Source: Clostridium sp. CAG:440
GTDB taxonomy: Bacteria > Bacillota > Clostridia > TANB77 > CAG-508
Reading direction: 5' to 3'
Length of the DNA stretch: 64,000 nucleotides
NCBI GenBank assembly: GCA_000437215.1
Contig: FR898652.1
Span: 3,837 to 67,836, forward strand
A model generated the notes under the pieces. That model was not told the DNA's origin. It saw only the letters and a list, made by a program, of their open reading frames with translations, and ran no database searches. Both the position numbers and the translations under genes were made by a program. This document shows, piece after piece, positions 38,232-48,036 of this stretch. Position 1 is the stretch's first letter. Each line of letters starts with the position of its first letter.

Positions 38232-39164
38232 TTACATTAGAATTTCTACTTTTTCCTTTTTTTCATTATTATTGCTATTTTCTTTGACAATATCAGAAAA
38301 AACCATCTTTTTTAAATTTAAATCATCTCTATAAATTATATTAAACTTAATTCTAATTTCTTTTTCTTCATTAGAATTAATAACCAAATCATTATCCAAA
38401 TTTTCATATAAAAGTCCTAAAAATTTTATTTTATTATTATCCTCAATATAAGTTGTATTACTTTTTTCTTTACTATCAATTTTAATAGAATTTGCATTAT
38501 TATTTTTTACCTTTATAGTATAAATACTATATTCTTTGTATATTTCTACATCTTTTATATTAAAAACAATATTAGAATTTTCTTGTTCTTTATTTATTTC
38601 ATCTTTACTAATAAAATTATTTATATTTAGCTTATATTCATTATTTTCTTTAACAATAGTATAAAAATCTTCTATATATTTATTAGAAGTAAAATCTCCT
38701 GTAGCAAGAATATCATCAAATATTTTTATCTGATATATGTTTTTACTACCATTAATCCAGGATTGGAACGAATACTTTTTATGCCCATTAAACTTATTTT
38801 TACAATATCTATTCTCAAATTTATCTAATGAATCATAATATATATTCTTACAATCCTCTGAAATCATGTTATAAGCATCTTCAAAATTTGCATTTATACA
38901 ATTATTTAAAAAATTATCTATTAGTTTTGCATATTTTGTTTTTACATTTTGAGAAACACTACCATCCGATATAATAGATTTACTTTCATTAACATATTCA
39001 TCTTGAGCAATATTATTTTTATTATTTTTTTTACTTTCATTATCTTTTTTGGCAAAAAAATTCAATAACTGTATCATTAAAATAATAAAAATAATTATTA
39101 ATATTATTAACCAAAATGATACTCTATTTTGATTATACAATCTTGATATTCTGCTCATATCCAT
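38232..39164 (-). CDS. Secretion-locus membrane protein, NTF2/TcpC-VirB8-like
   Basis: 310 aa. Membrane segment (about 17-35), low-complexity Asn/Lys linker, then an NTF2-like domain (KLIDNFLNNCINANFEDAYNMI) and a C-terminal beta domain. The architecture resembles TcpC/VirB8-type proteins of Gram-positive conjugation systems. 13 bp upstream of the lysozyme gene, same operon. Assignment is by topology and context. Confidence 0.7.
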   Translation of the reverse strand: MDMSRISRLYNQNRVSFWLIILIIIFIILMIQLLNFFAKKDNESKKNNKNNIAQDEYVNESKSIISDGSVSQNVKTKYAKLIDNFLNNCINANFEDAYNMISEDCKNIYYDSLDKFENRYCKNKFNGHKKYSFQSWINGSKNIYQIKIFDDILATGDFTSNKYIEDFYTIVKENNEYKLNINNFISKDEINKEQENSNIVFNIKDVEIYKEYSIYTIKVKNNNANSIKIDSKEKSNTTYIEDNNKIKFLGLLYENLDNDLVINSNEEKEIRIKFNIIYRDDLNLKKMVFSDIVKENSNNNEKKEKVEILM

Positions 39165-39276
39165 TCACTCCTAAACCTTAAAGTCCTGTTTAATAATTAT
39201 TTTTTCTTCGTTTTATATGGCGCTTTTGTAACTTGTTTTTTCACCTATACTTCATTTTCACTTAATTTTTCGTGCT

Positions 39277-41904
39277 TCAAATCTTATCTTCTTTTTTCCT
39301 CTTGTTTTGCTTTATTATCATATTTTTATGTGCCACTTTCTCTTCGGAAATTTTTTTATTATAAAATTTATCTAATCCTTTAGCCTCAGCGACTAAGCCC
39401 GTAAATTGCTCACCAGCTTTATCTCCATATTTTGCTTTAACTGATTCTCTATATGAGTTACGTTTTTTATCATCAAGAATAGTATCGTCTGATATTTTAT
39501 TAGCATTTTTCATTATACTAATAATTTGACTTTGATCAAATTCTTTGTGTTTTTCTTCCATCATTAATCCTTTTGTAATTTGATCATCATCTGTAATACC
39601 TGCTGATTTATAATCAAACATTTTGTTTTGAACTTCTTTATATGAAATAGGTTGTCTATTAGCATAAACACCAGATTTATTTAATTTATTTGCTATTTCC
39701 TTAGCTTTTTCTTTTTGTTCAGCATCATTCATATGCAATCTTCTATTTTTTTCATATTCTCTTTGTAATTGCATATCTTTAGCTTTATTAATTCCATATG
39801 CACCTTCTTCATAAGATTGTCTTAATGATCCTGTACCATTCATTAAAGCATCTTTTGAATATGAAGCAATATTAGCTGTATTATTTCCAATTGCTCTTCC
39901 AGCCATTGCACCTGCTGCTGCATATGTTCCAACTTTTGAAAAATCACCTGTTGCAATACCTGCTGCAGCTCCCATTACACCAAATGTACCAGCTCCTAAT
40001 GTCTTCAAAGCAGTTCTACCAATCTTGCCTTTATGTTTCCATACAGATTTTGCAGCCCCTAAAGGAATTCTTGCTACACCAGTTATAGCTCTTCTAACAG
40101 GTTTTGGTATTTTGTTATGTGAATTAATTTTATTATATATATTACTTTCTTTAATTTTATTCTTAGCTTTATCAGGTAGTTGATGTGCTCCCTCTCTCAA
40201 CTGCCTAAACTTCTCTGCTGGAGTTTTTAATCCAGTTGTATCTGTAAAATATTCTCCTAATGTTCTATCATCTTCATCATTCTCATTATTTTCAAACTCT
40301 TTATTATCATCATTTTCCAATGAATTTAAATTATTAGCATAATTTAAATTATTATTATCTTCTCTATCTTGGTCTATAGCTGTATTATCTAAAGATTCAG
40401 GAGCTGCATTTCCTTGAATATTTTCATTTGATGACGCAATACCTAAATTATCATTTTCATTTTTTTCAATAACGTCATTTTCTGATTCGTTATTAGGCAT
40501 TCTATTATCAATCTCACCATTATTCTTCTTCCAAGCATCACTTACATCATTTCCACCATATCTTATTTTTCCATTATTGTTTTCTCCAGATGATTTTCCT
40601 TTTCCTACACTTGTAGTTGAACCTGCTTTAGCAATTTTTTGCATCCCCTGCATTGCTAACGCTCCACCTGCAACAGCACCAAGCGCTCCTGTTGTTTCAG
40701 CTCTGTCAAGTCTAAACATTTTCTTAATAAATTTTTCAGCAGGTAATAAAAATGCTATTGCAACTATAGAATATATTAAATTTGATTTAGCAAGTTCAGC
40801 AGCGCTTCCAACAAATACTGAATACAAAATTAAGTGTACAGGCTGAATTAATGCATTCATCATGTATTCTTTAAACCACATTGTAAATCCTTGTGCTTTG
40901 CCATCTGCAATTTTATCTAATGGATATGTCATTGCTACCAATGGTGCAATCATTGTAAAAAACGCCATATATAATACCCTTTTAATGTATGTAATTAAGA
41001 ACATAATAGTAAAAATTATCATTATAATATATAAAAGTGTATAAGCAAAAGAATCAGAAAGATTATCCGTTTGTGCCATTAGTCTGACATAACCAGTTAA
41101 GTTTTCTTTTACAGAAACAGTATCTTTAGCACCATCAGATGTTAACTTTCCTGTAACAACAACATCATACTGTGTAGAATCTATACTTTTGCTTAGCATA
41201 TATGTTATATTTTCTGTTATCATCATAGTACCTGCCATAATATAATGCATAACAAAAACAAGGCATAACCCAACTAACCAATCAACCAATCTTTCTTTAT
41301 ATTTTGCTTTATCTTGAGATGTAGAACCTAATAAGATTCTAATTCCTATATATACCAATATTGATAATAGTCCAACTATTGCAATATTTCTAAATGCTCT
41401 ATACCAACTTGCAATTACTGTTTTTAATGCTCCTCCCGTTATTGTTCCTGTTGTTTTATTATTGCTATTTCCACCTTGTATATATTGTCCAGGATTAACA
41501 AAATTTGCATCCAATAATGGAATTCTATTTTCAAAAATATATTCTGGACAAACCATAATATTAGGAATTCCTACTCCATCTGTTCCAATACTTGATCCAT
41601 CTAATTCAATAGCGTCTCCTGTTGCGTCACCTTTTAAATCTCCATCTGTTACTGTTGGATTATCAGAGGGCAACATTACAGATGAAAACATGTCTTCAGT
41701 TCCTAGGACAAATTTATGCAACCCTCCCACAACAGTATCACCAAGAAAGGCTGTAAATGTCAATATTGCTTCTCCTATTGTATTTCCTGCCCATGAAATA
41801 ATCCCTGCATTTACATGTACTGGTATAGTAAAATTCACCATTATTACTACTAATAAAGATATTATTGTCTTTTGTACCATTCCTTTTATAGTAAATTTTT
41901 TCAT
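39277..41904 (-). CDS. VirB6/TrbL-like polytopic channel protein
   Basis: 875 aa. Signal-like N-terminus, several membrane helices between about 150 and 410 (AIVGLLSILVYIGIRILLGS, LVFVMHYIMAGTMMI, YTLLYIIMIIFTIMFLITYI), then a Gly/Ala segment and a long charged Asn-rich cytoplasmic tail of over 450 residues. This fits the VirB6/TrbL inner-membrane component of type IV secretion systems. Ends at TGA. Between virB4 and the TcpC-like gene. Confidence 0.82.
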   Translation of the reverse strand: MKKFTIKGMVQKTIISLLVVIMVNFTIPVHVNAGIISWAGNTIGEAILTFTAFLGDTVVGGLHKFVLGTEDMFSSVMLPSDNPTVTDGDLKGDATGDAIELDGSSIGTDGVGIPNIMVCPEYIFENRIPLLDANFVNPGQYIQGGNSNNKTTGTITGGALKTVIASWYRAFRNIAIVGLLSILVYIGIRILLGSTSQDKAKYKERLVDWLVGLCLVFVMHYIMAGTMMITENITYMLSKSIDSTQYDVVVTGKLTSDGAKDTVSVKENLTGYVRLMAQTDNLSDSFAYTLLYIIMIIFTIMFLITYIKRVLYMAFFTMIAPLVAMTYPLDKIADGKAQGFTMWFKEYMMNALIQPVHLILYSVFVGSAAELAKSNLIYSIVAIAFLLPAEKFIKKMFRLDRAETTGALGAVAGGALAMQGMQKIAKAGSTTSVGKGKSSGENNNGKIRYGGNDVSDAWKKNNGEIDNRMPNNESENDVIEKNENDNLGIASSNENIQGNAAPESLDNTAIDQDREDNNNLNYANNLNSLENDDNKEFENNENDEDDRTLGEYFTDTTGLKTPAEKFRQLREGAHQLPDKAKNKIKESNIYNKINSHNKIPKPVRRAITGVARIPLGAAKSVWKHKGKIGRTALKTLGAGTFGVMGAAAGIATGDFSKVGTYAAAGAMAGRAIGNNTANIASYSKDALMNGTGSLRQSYEEGAYGINKAKDMQLQREYEKNRRLHMNDAEQKEKAKEIANKLNKSGVYANRQPISYKEVQNKMFDYKSAGITDDDQITKGLMMEEKHKEFDQSQIISIMKNANKISDDTILDDKKRNSYRESVKAKYGDKAGEQFTGLVAEAKGLDKFYNKKISEEKVAHKNMIIKQNKRKKEDKI

Positions 41905-41932
41905 CTTCTCCTCCTTTTTACTATACTATCAT

Positions 41933-43888
41933 TTAATGTCTCTGTTTTTTAACCAAATTATTTAAATTAGTTTCAACAAATTCAAATTCTTTTGCTGTAG
42001 GTACTATTTGTAAAATAGCTGTATCTTGTCCAACTTTTAATAATCCTTCTCCCTTAAGACATGTTATTAAAAAATTGGCCTCCCCTTCACTCAATTTAAA
42101 TACTTCTTTTAAATATTGAATCTCTGATTTATCCTGAGCTAAAAATAATTTTGTATCTGAAGAAGTCAAAACAGCCTGTGCCTCAGGTTTTTCATAGAAA
42201 TCTTGAAATCTTTGAGATATAATTGCCAAAGATACATTTCTTTTTCTTGCACGCCTTGCCATTGTATTTAAGAAATCCACAGCCTCTGGGTATGGTAATA
42301 ACATCCACGCTTCATCAACTATAACTCTTTTTTTAGCTGCTTTTTTTCTATCCTCACTATTTTTCTTGACATATTTTTCCCAAATCCAAGAAAGTAAAAT
42401 TTGTTGTGCTAAAGGTCTTGCAAACCTTTCTTCCAATTGAGAAATATCCAAATTAATAAATGGTACTCCATCTAATAATTCAAATGTAGATTGACCATCA
42501 AAATATGCCATTTGTCCATTATACTCTCTTATATACTGTTTCATAACTTTTAATAAATAGCTATAATGAAAACTATAATCTGGATTCTTATTTTCAACAG
42601 CTTTTTTTTGCAATCTTTTATACCAACTTCCTATTGTTGGCATTTTCTTTTTTTCTTTATATAATTTATCTCCTTTTTGAAATTCATTTCCTTGAACATA
42701 TAAACTTAATGGATCATTCGTTATATTTCTTTCTGCATATTCCTCAGCAACAATTTCTGCAATTACTTGTTTAGTAATCTCATTTACATCTTTACTCCTT
42801 GTACTTCCTCTTGCCATAGTAAGAAGAGCTTGTGTTACATCTTCAACTTTATTTTCAACATTTAATACAATTCTCTCTCTTCCTGTTATTTCATCTTTAA
42901 CCTTTTCAACTTCTATATCAAATAAATTAATTACTGTTTTAGAATTTGGACTTAAAACAACATTTATTCCGCCTAAGCTTTCTGCAACAATTGAATATTC
43001 TCCCTCTGCATCTAATGCTAAACTCTCAATTCCCATTAATACTGAAGATCTTGATATTAATGTTTTCATTGTAACAGATTTACCAGCACCAGATTTAGCA
43101 AATATAACCATATTATAATTTGTAAGTGAAGAATGGAAATTATCAAAAAGTATTGGTGTTCCAGTTTGTTTATTATATCCTAATGGTACTCCTGTTGAAT
43201 GTCCTACATCTGATGTAGTAAATGGAAATACCGTTCCCATTGATCTGCTATCAAAAGAATGTATTTTTTTTATTTTATCATCCATTAATGGAAGATTAGA
43301 TTTGAATGCCTCTTCTTGCATAGCCCAAGCACTTTTTATTCCAACTAATGATTTTGACATTTCTGTTGCTAGCAATTTAGTTAATCTTTCTAATTCCTCA
43401 ATATTATATGTAAATAAAGTTGCGACAATTGATGCATCATACATTTTATTAAAACCTGCTGCTATTTCATCTCTCAATTGTTCTGCTTCAAACCTTTTTT
43501 GTGTTAAATTACTTTCTCTATTTATATTACCTCTATCCATTGCCACTATTCTTTCTGTTTCAAGCTCATTGATTACTCTATTTAATTCATTTTGTGATTT
43601 TGATTCTGCAATTGGTGTTATATATATAGATGTATTAATATCACCAAACAAATATAAATCTCTAAATAATTCTGGGAAAGTACACATACGTGGAAGTGTA
43701 GAAATAAAGAAACTTCTTGCATATCTTTTTACAGCAGAATTAATTTCTAAATAATCTATTTTTGAAGCATCTATCCCAGAAGGAGCTATTAATTCTTTTA
43801 TGGTTTGTGCTTTTAATGTTCCTAGTTCTTCTTCATTATTAATTTGCTGATTTGTTTCTTGTTTTTGTCTTCTTTTTAGAAACTTCAT
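41933..43888 (-). CDS. VirB4/TraE-type secretion ATPase
   Basis: 651 aa. Walker A in FAKSGAGKSVTMKTLI (about 270-285), DAEGEYSI, Walker B VIVDEAWMLLPYPEAV (about 525) and SQRFQDFYEKPEAQAVL. Cytoplasmic ATPase powering the secretion channel. Its usual N-terminal domain is partly in the overlapping upstream gene (50-bp overlap), so the ancestral VirB4 is split in two. AGGAGGAAAATC precedes the ATG. Confidence 0.93.
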   Translation of the reverse strand: MKFLKRRQKQETNQQINNEEELGTLKAQTIKELIAPSGIDASKIDYLEINSAVKRYARSFFISTLPRMCTFPELFRDLYLFGDINTSIYITPIAESKSQNELNRVINELETERIVAMDRGNINRESNLTQKRFEAEQLRDEIAAGFNKMYDASIVATLFTYNIEELERLTKLLATEMSKSLVGIKSAWAMQEEAFKSNLPLMDDKIKKIHSFDSRSMGTVFPFTTSDVGHSTGVPLGYNKQTGTPILFDNFHSSLTNYNMVIFAKSGAGKSVTMKTLISRSSVLMGIESLALDAEGEYSIVAESLGGINVVLSPNSKTVINLFDIEVEKVKDEITGRERIVLNVENKVEDVTQALLTMARGSTRSKDVNEITKQVIAEIVAEEYAERNITNDPLSLYVQGNEFQKGDKLYKEKKKMPTIGSWYKRLQKKAVENKNPDYSFHYSYLLKVMKQYIREYNGQMAYFDGQSTFELLDGVPFINLDISQLEERFARPLAQQILLSWIWEKYVKKNSEDRKKAAKKRVIVDEAWMLLPYPEAVDFLNTMARRARKRNVSLAIISQRFQDFYEKPEAQAVLTSSDTKLFLAQDKSEIQYLKEVFKLSEGEANFLITCLKGEGLLKVGQDTAILQIVPTAKEFEFVETNLNNLVKKQRH

Positions 43889-45068
43889 GATTTTCCTCCT
43901 TATCCTTTTCTAATTCTGCTATAGCAGCATCTGAAATATCTGACCCCAAATAACTTTTATTATCTTTTAAAATAATTTCTGCTAATTCATCAATTAACTC
44001 ATCCATATTTTGCTCTTTTTTTTCTGCATTTTCTTGCAACATTGATTTAGCTTTTTCTACCTTACTATTAGCAAGATCAATTGCTTTTTCCTCTATTTCT
44101 TCATCTAATGCTTTTATTTTTTTTGCAAATACATCTTGTGATGTAGAATACAATTCATTATACCCTGCTTTTATAGCTCTATCTATTCCATAAGTTTCTG
44201 CTTCATCTCTGTTATATGCAACATATAATAAATCAATAAGTTCTCTGGAAGTTAATATTTGTGCCCCTACAGAACATGCAGATAAAGTTCTTATAATAGC
44301 TTGTGCTTTTGTATATAACTCAGAAAATGCCATACTTCTTACTTCTTCATTATAATATTTTTCATCATTTGCTTCTTCTGCATAATGTGATATAACAATA
44401 TAATATTCTTTACTTAAAACATTTCTATTTTTATTCATTTGTTCAGTTGCACTTACAATGTCTCTAGCATAATCATACAAGTTTTTTTGTTTTGTTAATT
44501 CATAATAATATTGCTCTTCTTGTTCTTTAGTATACATTCCTGACTCTCTTATTTGATTATATGTATATTGTTTTTTATTAAATTCGTCTTCTATTTCTTT
44601 AACACGTTTCTTATATTCATTAATACTGTTTTCTAGATTTATTGTTCTTGTTTGAATATATATTTGTATTGGGTGTCTTAATGTATTTAGAAACTGTTGA
44701 AATCCCTCCTCAACACTTATTTTTTCCATTTGAGACATTAAATCATAATTAACTCCCATACATTTAACAACCATCACAAACCTTTTTCCACCCTTTTGGA
44801 TTATCATATTATCCTGCACATCATCAAACTCCATAAAATCAAATATTGATTGTTTACTATATTTATTATCAACTTTCCTTTTTTTTATTTTATTATTATC
44901 TTTTCTAGCTACATTATTGTTATTGTTACTTTGACTTTGCTTCACATCTGTGCGTTGCTTAACCTTCAATATAATATAAACAATTATAAGAATCATAAGT
45001 AGAAAAATCATTATACTTAAACAAATTGTCAATATATTTACTACTGAATTTTCATCCATACTATTCAT
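43839..45068 (-). CDS. TraC-like N-terminal companion of VirB4
   Basis: 409 aa from ATG 45068 (GGGAGG upstream). One N-terminal membrane segment, then a domain with GGKRFVMVVKCMGVNYDLMS resembling the N-terminal region of TraC/VirB4 ATPases, and a long coiled region (about 140-400, heptads with many Glu/Lys). No Walker motif. Overlaps prgI by 8 bp and virB4 by 50 bp, so all three are translationally coupled. Confidence 0.78.
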   Translation of the reverse strand: MNSMDENSVVNILTICLSIMIFLLMILIIVYIILKVKQRTDVKQSQSNNNNNVARKDNNKIKKRKVDNKYSKQSIFDFMEFDDVQDNMIIQKGGKRFVMVVKCMGVNYDLMSQMEKISVEEGFQQFLNTLRHPIQIYIQTRTINLENSINEYKKRVKEIEDEFNKKQYTYNQIRESGMYTKEQEEQYYYELTKQKNLYDYARDIVSATEQMNKNRNVLSKEYYIVISHYAEEANDEKYYNEEVRSMAFSELYTKAQAIIRTLSACSVGAQILTSRELIDLLYVAYNRDEAETYGIDRAIKAGYNELYSTSQDVFAKKIKALDEEIEEKAIDLANSKVEKAKSMLQENAEKKEQNMDELIDELAEIILKDNKSYLGSDISDAAIAELEKDKEENHEVSKKKTKTRNKSAN

Positions 45069-45447
45069 CTTTTGTTCCTCCCTCTTCTTTTGGCTTAACA
45101 CTATCAATTCCAATTTTACTTTGTTGATATACATATATTCTATTATTTTTTAATTTGAATTTTATCCATCTTTTTAGAATATCATCTAAACTCTCTCCAC
45201 CTGTTTTCTTGGTTATTTGAAATGCTGCCGCATTTGGCATTTTAAATGTCCCAATAATAAATCCACATAAACCTAAAACTATCATTGAAATAATTCCTAT
45301 TATTCCCACTCCTAACATTTTAGTTATAAAATATATAAATAGTCCTATTCCAGCACCTATTGTTGTATATATTAAAGCTTTTGATGAAAAAACAAATAAT
45401 ATTCTTCCCTCTCCTTTTACATTTCTTGGTAAATTATATGTTCCCAA
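45061..45447 (-). CDS. PrgI-family secretion protein
   Basis: 128 aa. Start is probably TTG 45447, a few bases after AAAGGAGGA; reading gives GTYNLPRNVKGEGRILF, the PrgI family beginning (xxYxVPRnv), followed by two membrane helices (about 24-62) and a soluble tail. PrgI (VirB3-like) precedes VirB4-type ATPases in Gram-positive conjugation systems, as here. Confidence 0.87.
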   Translation of the reverse strand: MGTYNLPRNVKGEGRILFVFSSKALIYTTIGAGIGLFIYFITKMLGVGIIGIISMIVLGLCGFIIGTFKMPNAAAFQITKKTGGESLDDILKRWIKFKLKNNRIYVYQQSKIGIDSVKPKEEGGTKDE

Positions 45448-45586
45448 ATTTCTTCCTCCTTTGCATAAATATATACTTATACTTATTTTAATTATAACAA
45501 AAAGAAACAATAAATACCACCTTTTTACATAAAAAAACCATATATTACAAAAATTTAATATTATTGTAATATACGTAAAAATAAAA

Positions 45587-45622
45587 AAAAGATTGCCTTC
45601 TAAATAGGCAATCCCTAGTTTT
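45587..45622 (-). terminator. Terminator between the pilin-like gene and prgI
   Basis: GATTGCCT and AGGCAATC (45591-45598, 45606-45613) form a stem; on the reverse strand it is followed by TTTTTTTT. It separates the VirB2-like genes from the channel genes. Confidence 0.88.
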
Positions 45623-45623
45623 T

Positions 45624-45983
45624 TTATTTTGTCATTCCTGTAAAAAATTGGTATATTACATTTGCAAATATTGATGCTGCAAATATTAAAGCAGCTCCAA
45701 CTATATATGGTATCATAGTTTTTTTGTACTCTGCTTTTTCTTCTGCACTACCCATCATATATTTAATACCTATAATCATTAATACAACAACAGATAATAC
45801 AACTCCAACTGTTTGTAATATTGATATTATTGAATTACCTGCACTTTGTATTTCAGGTGAACCTGTGACATTGTCTGCAGGTTTAAGTTCACTTGGTGTT
45901 AATGCAAATACACTTGTTGATATACAAACAAGCATCATAGCTACTAAAGCTATATTAAGTATTTTTACAAATTTTTTATTCAT
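45624..45983 (-). CDS. VirB2/TrbC-like pilin
   Basis: 119 aa. Signal peptide (about 1-27, cleavage near VFA), then two membrane helices with the motif IIGIKYMMGSAEEKAEYKKTMIPYIVGAALIF seen here in four neighbouring genes; these are the TrbC/VirB2 features. Probably the main pilin or channel-surface subunit, made at high level because a strong terminator follows it. GGAGGAAAAAC upstream. Confidence 0.82.
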   Translation of the reverse strand: MNKKFVKILNIALVAMMLVCISTSVFALTPSELKPADNVTGSPEIQSAGNSIISILQTVGVVLSVVVLMIIGIKYMMGSAEEKAEYKKTMIPYIVGAALIFAASIFANVIYQFFTGMTK

Positions 45984-46101
45984 ATGTTTTTCCTCCTTTT
46001 ATTATTTATATTAACTCCCTTTTTGAGAATATTAATAACAATATCTAATTAATTATAACATTTTTATTTATTTTTTGCAACATTTATTAATACAATCTTA
46101 A

Positions 46102-46509
46102 TTATTTATTTAAATTTTGCATAAACTTATATATTAATTCTGGTAATAAAGAGCCTGTAAATACCAAAAATGTACCTATTATATATGGTTTAAATGACTC
46201 TTTATAAGCTGCCTTTTCTTCTATACTTCCTAACATGTACTTTATTCCTAAAAGTATTAAACTTACGACTGATAATACAACCCCAACATTTTTTATGATT
46301 CCAAGTATATATTCTGCCTTTTCTTCTAATTTTGAAGTTCCATCAATATCTCCAGGTTTATATTTATCTAAACTTCCTCCCGTTCCAGTTATGTCTTCTA
46401 ATACACTACCACTTCCTGTTCCGGTATCTTCTTTTGCATATACGACATTAGAAAATAAAACTATTGCTAATAATAAAATAATTAATATGAAACTCTTTTT
46501 TCTATCCAT
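46102..46509 (-). CDS. VirB2/TrbC-like protein 2
   Basis: 135 aa. Signal peptide ending near VYA, a Gly/Ser/Thr-rich stretch (TGTGSGS), and the same two-helix C-terminus (LGIKYMLGSIEEKAAYKE). A second pilin-like paralogue. 14 bp downstream of the next VirB2-like gene, same direction. Confidence 0.78.
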   Translation of the reverse strand: MDRKKSFILIILLLAIVLFSNVVYAKEDTGTGSGSVLEDITGTGGSLDKYKPGDIDGTSKLEEKAEYILGIIKNVGVVLSVVSLILLGIKYMLGSIEEKAAYKESFKPYIIGTFLVFTGSLLPELIYKFMQNLNK

Positions 46510-46523
46510 TTAATTCTCCTTTT

Positions 46524-47949
46524 CTACATGTTGGCTAAAATAGTTACCACTAATTTCCAAATCCCAAATGCTCCAAATACAATTATGCATCCAACAACAT
46601 ATGGAACTAATAATTTCTTTATATCCGCCTTTTCACCAACACTTCCCATCATAAATTTTATTCCAAGTATTGCTCCAACTATTACTGCTATAATAATCCC
46701 TATTATTAATAGCGCATTATATAACATATTTGAGAAATTTTGTAATTCTGTTGCATCAATTTGTGAACTTCCTTCATTTGTAAATTCATCTGCTTTTTCT
46801 ATAGTATCATCCACTTGTGTCGTAGATTCATATGTCGAATCTGAATCTCTTTTTGGATGATAGTATTGTTTATTGTCTATGTTAGCATCTGTATCATTTT
46901 CTCTTGCCTCATCCAATGCTGCATCATTTGTTATACCATCACTATTAACCAATTCTGCCTCTTCTAATTCATTTACCTCACTATTTGTCACTTTGTTCTT
47001 ATTTTCTCTCATGTCACTTTCATCATAATATTGTTTTTTTCCATCTACTACTGGTATAACAAATGATCTACCATTAAAATTTTTATTATAAAATGTAGAA
47101 TGTTTTCCATCTTCTTTCATATGAGTCCATTCCAACATCACTCCATCCATTGGTCCATTTTCACTGCTACCACCTGGTGTTGGGTATTTACCAAACAAAT
47201 TTTGGTATAAGTCTATTTCTATTTTATCGTATGACATCATTGTTTCAAAGCTATCATCTTTTGCTACATATAAGTCAGTCCTTGTAGCAAGTTCTGAATC
47301 ATCACTAGCCTTTAATTTTATAGCCCATACTTTTCTTATTATTTTTGCTTCATTTGAAGATAAATTAAGTCTCCCAAATCCATAAACATCATTATATAAT
47401 TCTATTTGCTTTTTATTATATTTAAATTTAGTTACATATGAATCACAAATACCTACGGTTTTTCCTTGAGTTCCTTGTTTTGACTTTTTATAATCATATG
47501 CTGCGGTAAGTTCCTTATATTGACTTGCCCTAATATCCTTAATATATTTTTCTATTTCATTATATTTATATCCAGTTATTTCTTGAAATTTTTTTCTCAT
47601 TGTATTTTGGTCATATTCATCTGATTTCACCATTCCATTAATTTCATCTTCTACATACCAAACAGCATGTCTAGCTGCCATTAAATCTTCTTCTGTATTA
47701 TTTTTGGCAATCTCTTGATAACTTACCTCGTTTTTTATCCATTTCATCATATTATTGTATCCGTGATAAAAAACTTGTGTATGTATTATTATGAAATAAT
47801 TTGACTGATCCTTCTTTATCATATATATGATCTGTATTTGTATATAAGAAACCTCTTAATGTCTTCTCATATTTTGCTGCATAACTAATATTACTGAACA
47901 TAATAATAAAAATACTAATAAATAAAAATATTATTTTTTTATATTTCAT
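46524..47949 (-). CDS. Long VirB2-domain protein A, expressed through a +1 shift at CGG
   Basis: 474 aa after the shift. ATG 47949 with GAGGTG upstream gives a signal peptide (KIIFLFISIFIIMFSNISYA). Frame 0 reaches CGG at codon 63 and then TAA two codons later; skipping the C continues SGYNNMMKWIKNEVSYQEIA and a long extracellular domain of about 330 residues. The last about 80 residues are the VirB2/TrbC two-helix module (GIKFMMGSVGEKADIKK). It has a paralogue just upstream with a near-identical C-terminus and no CGG. Confidence 0.87.
47761..47763 (-). other. CGG +1 frameshift site in the long VirB2-domain gene A
   Basis: TCA CGG ATA CAA TAA in frame 0; TCA C|GGA TAC AAT AAT ATG ATG after the shift. 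Confidence 0.87.
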
Positions 47950-48036
47950 AACCAACACCTCTAACTTCTTTAATATATTATAGACCAATTTACATTTTTC
48001 TGCAATATACTACAATATATAGTATTTTTACTATTT

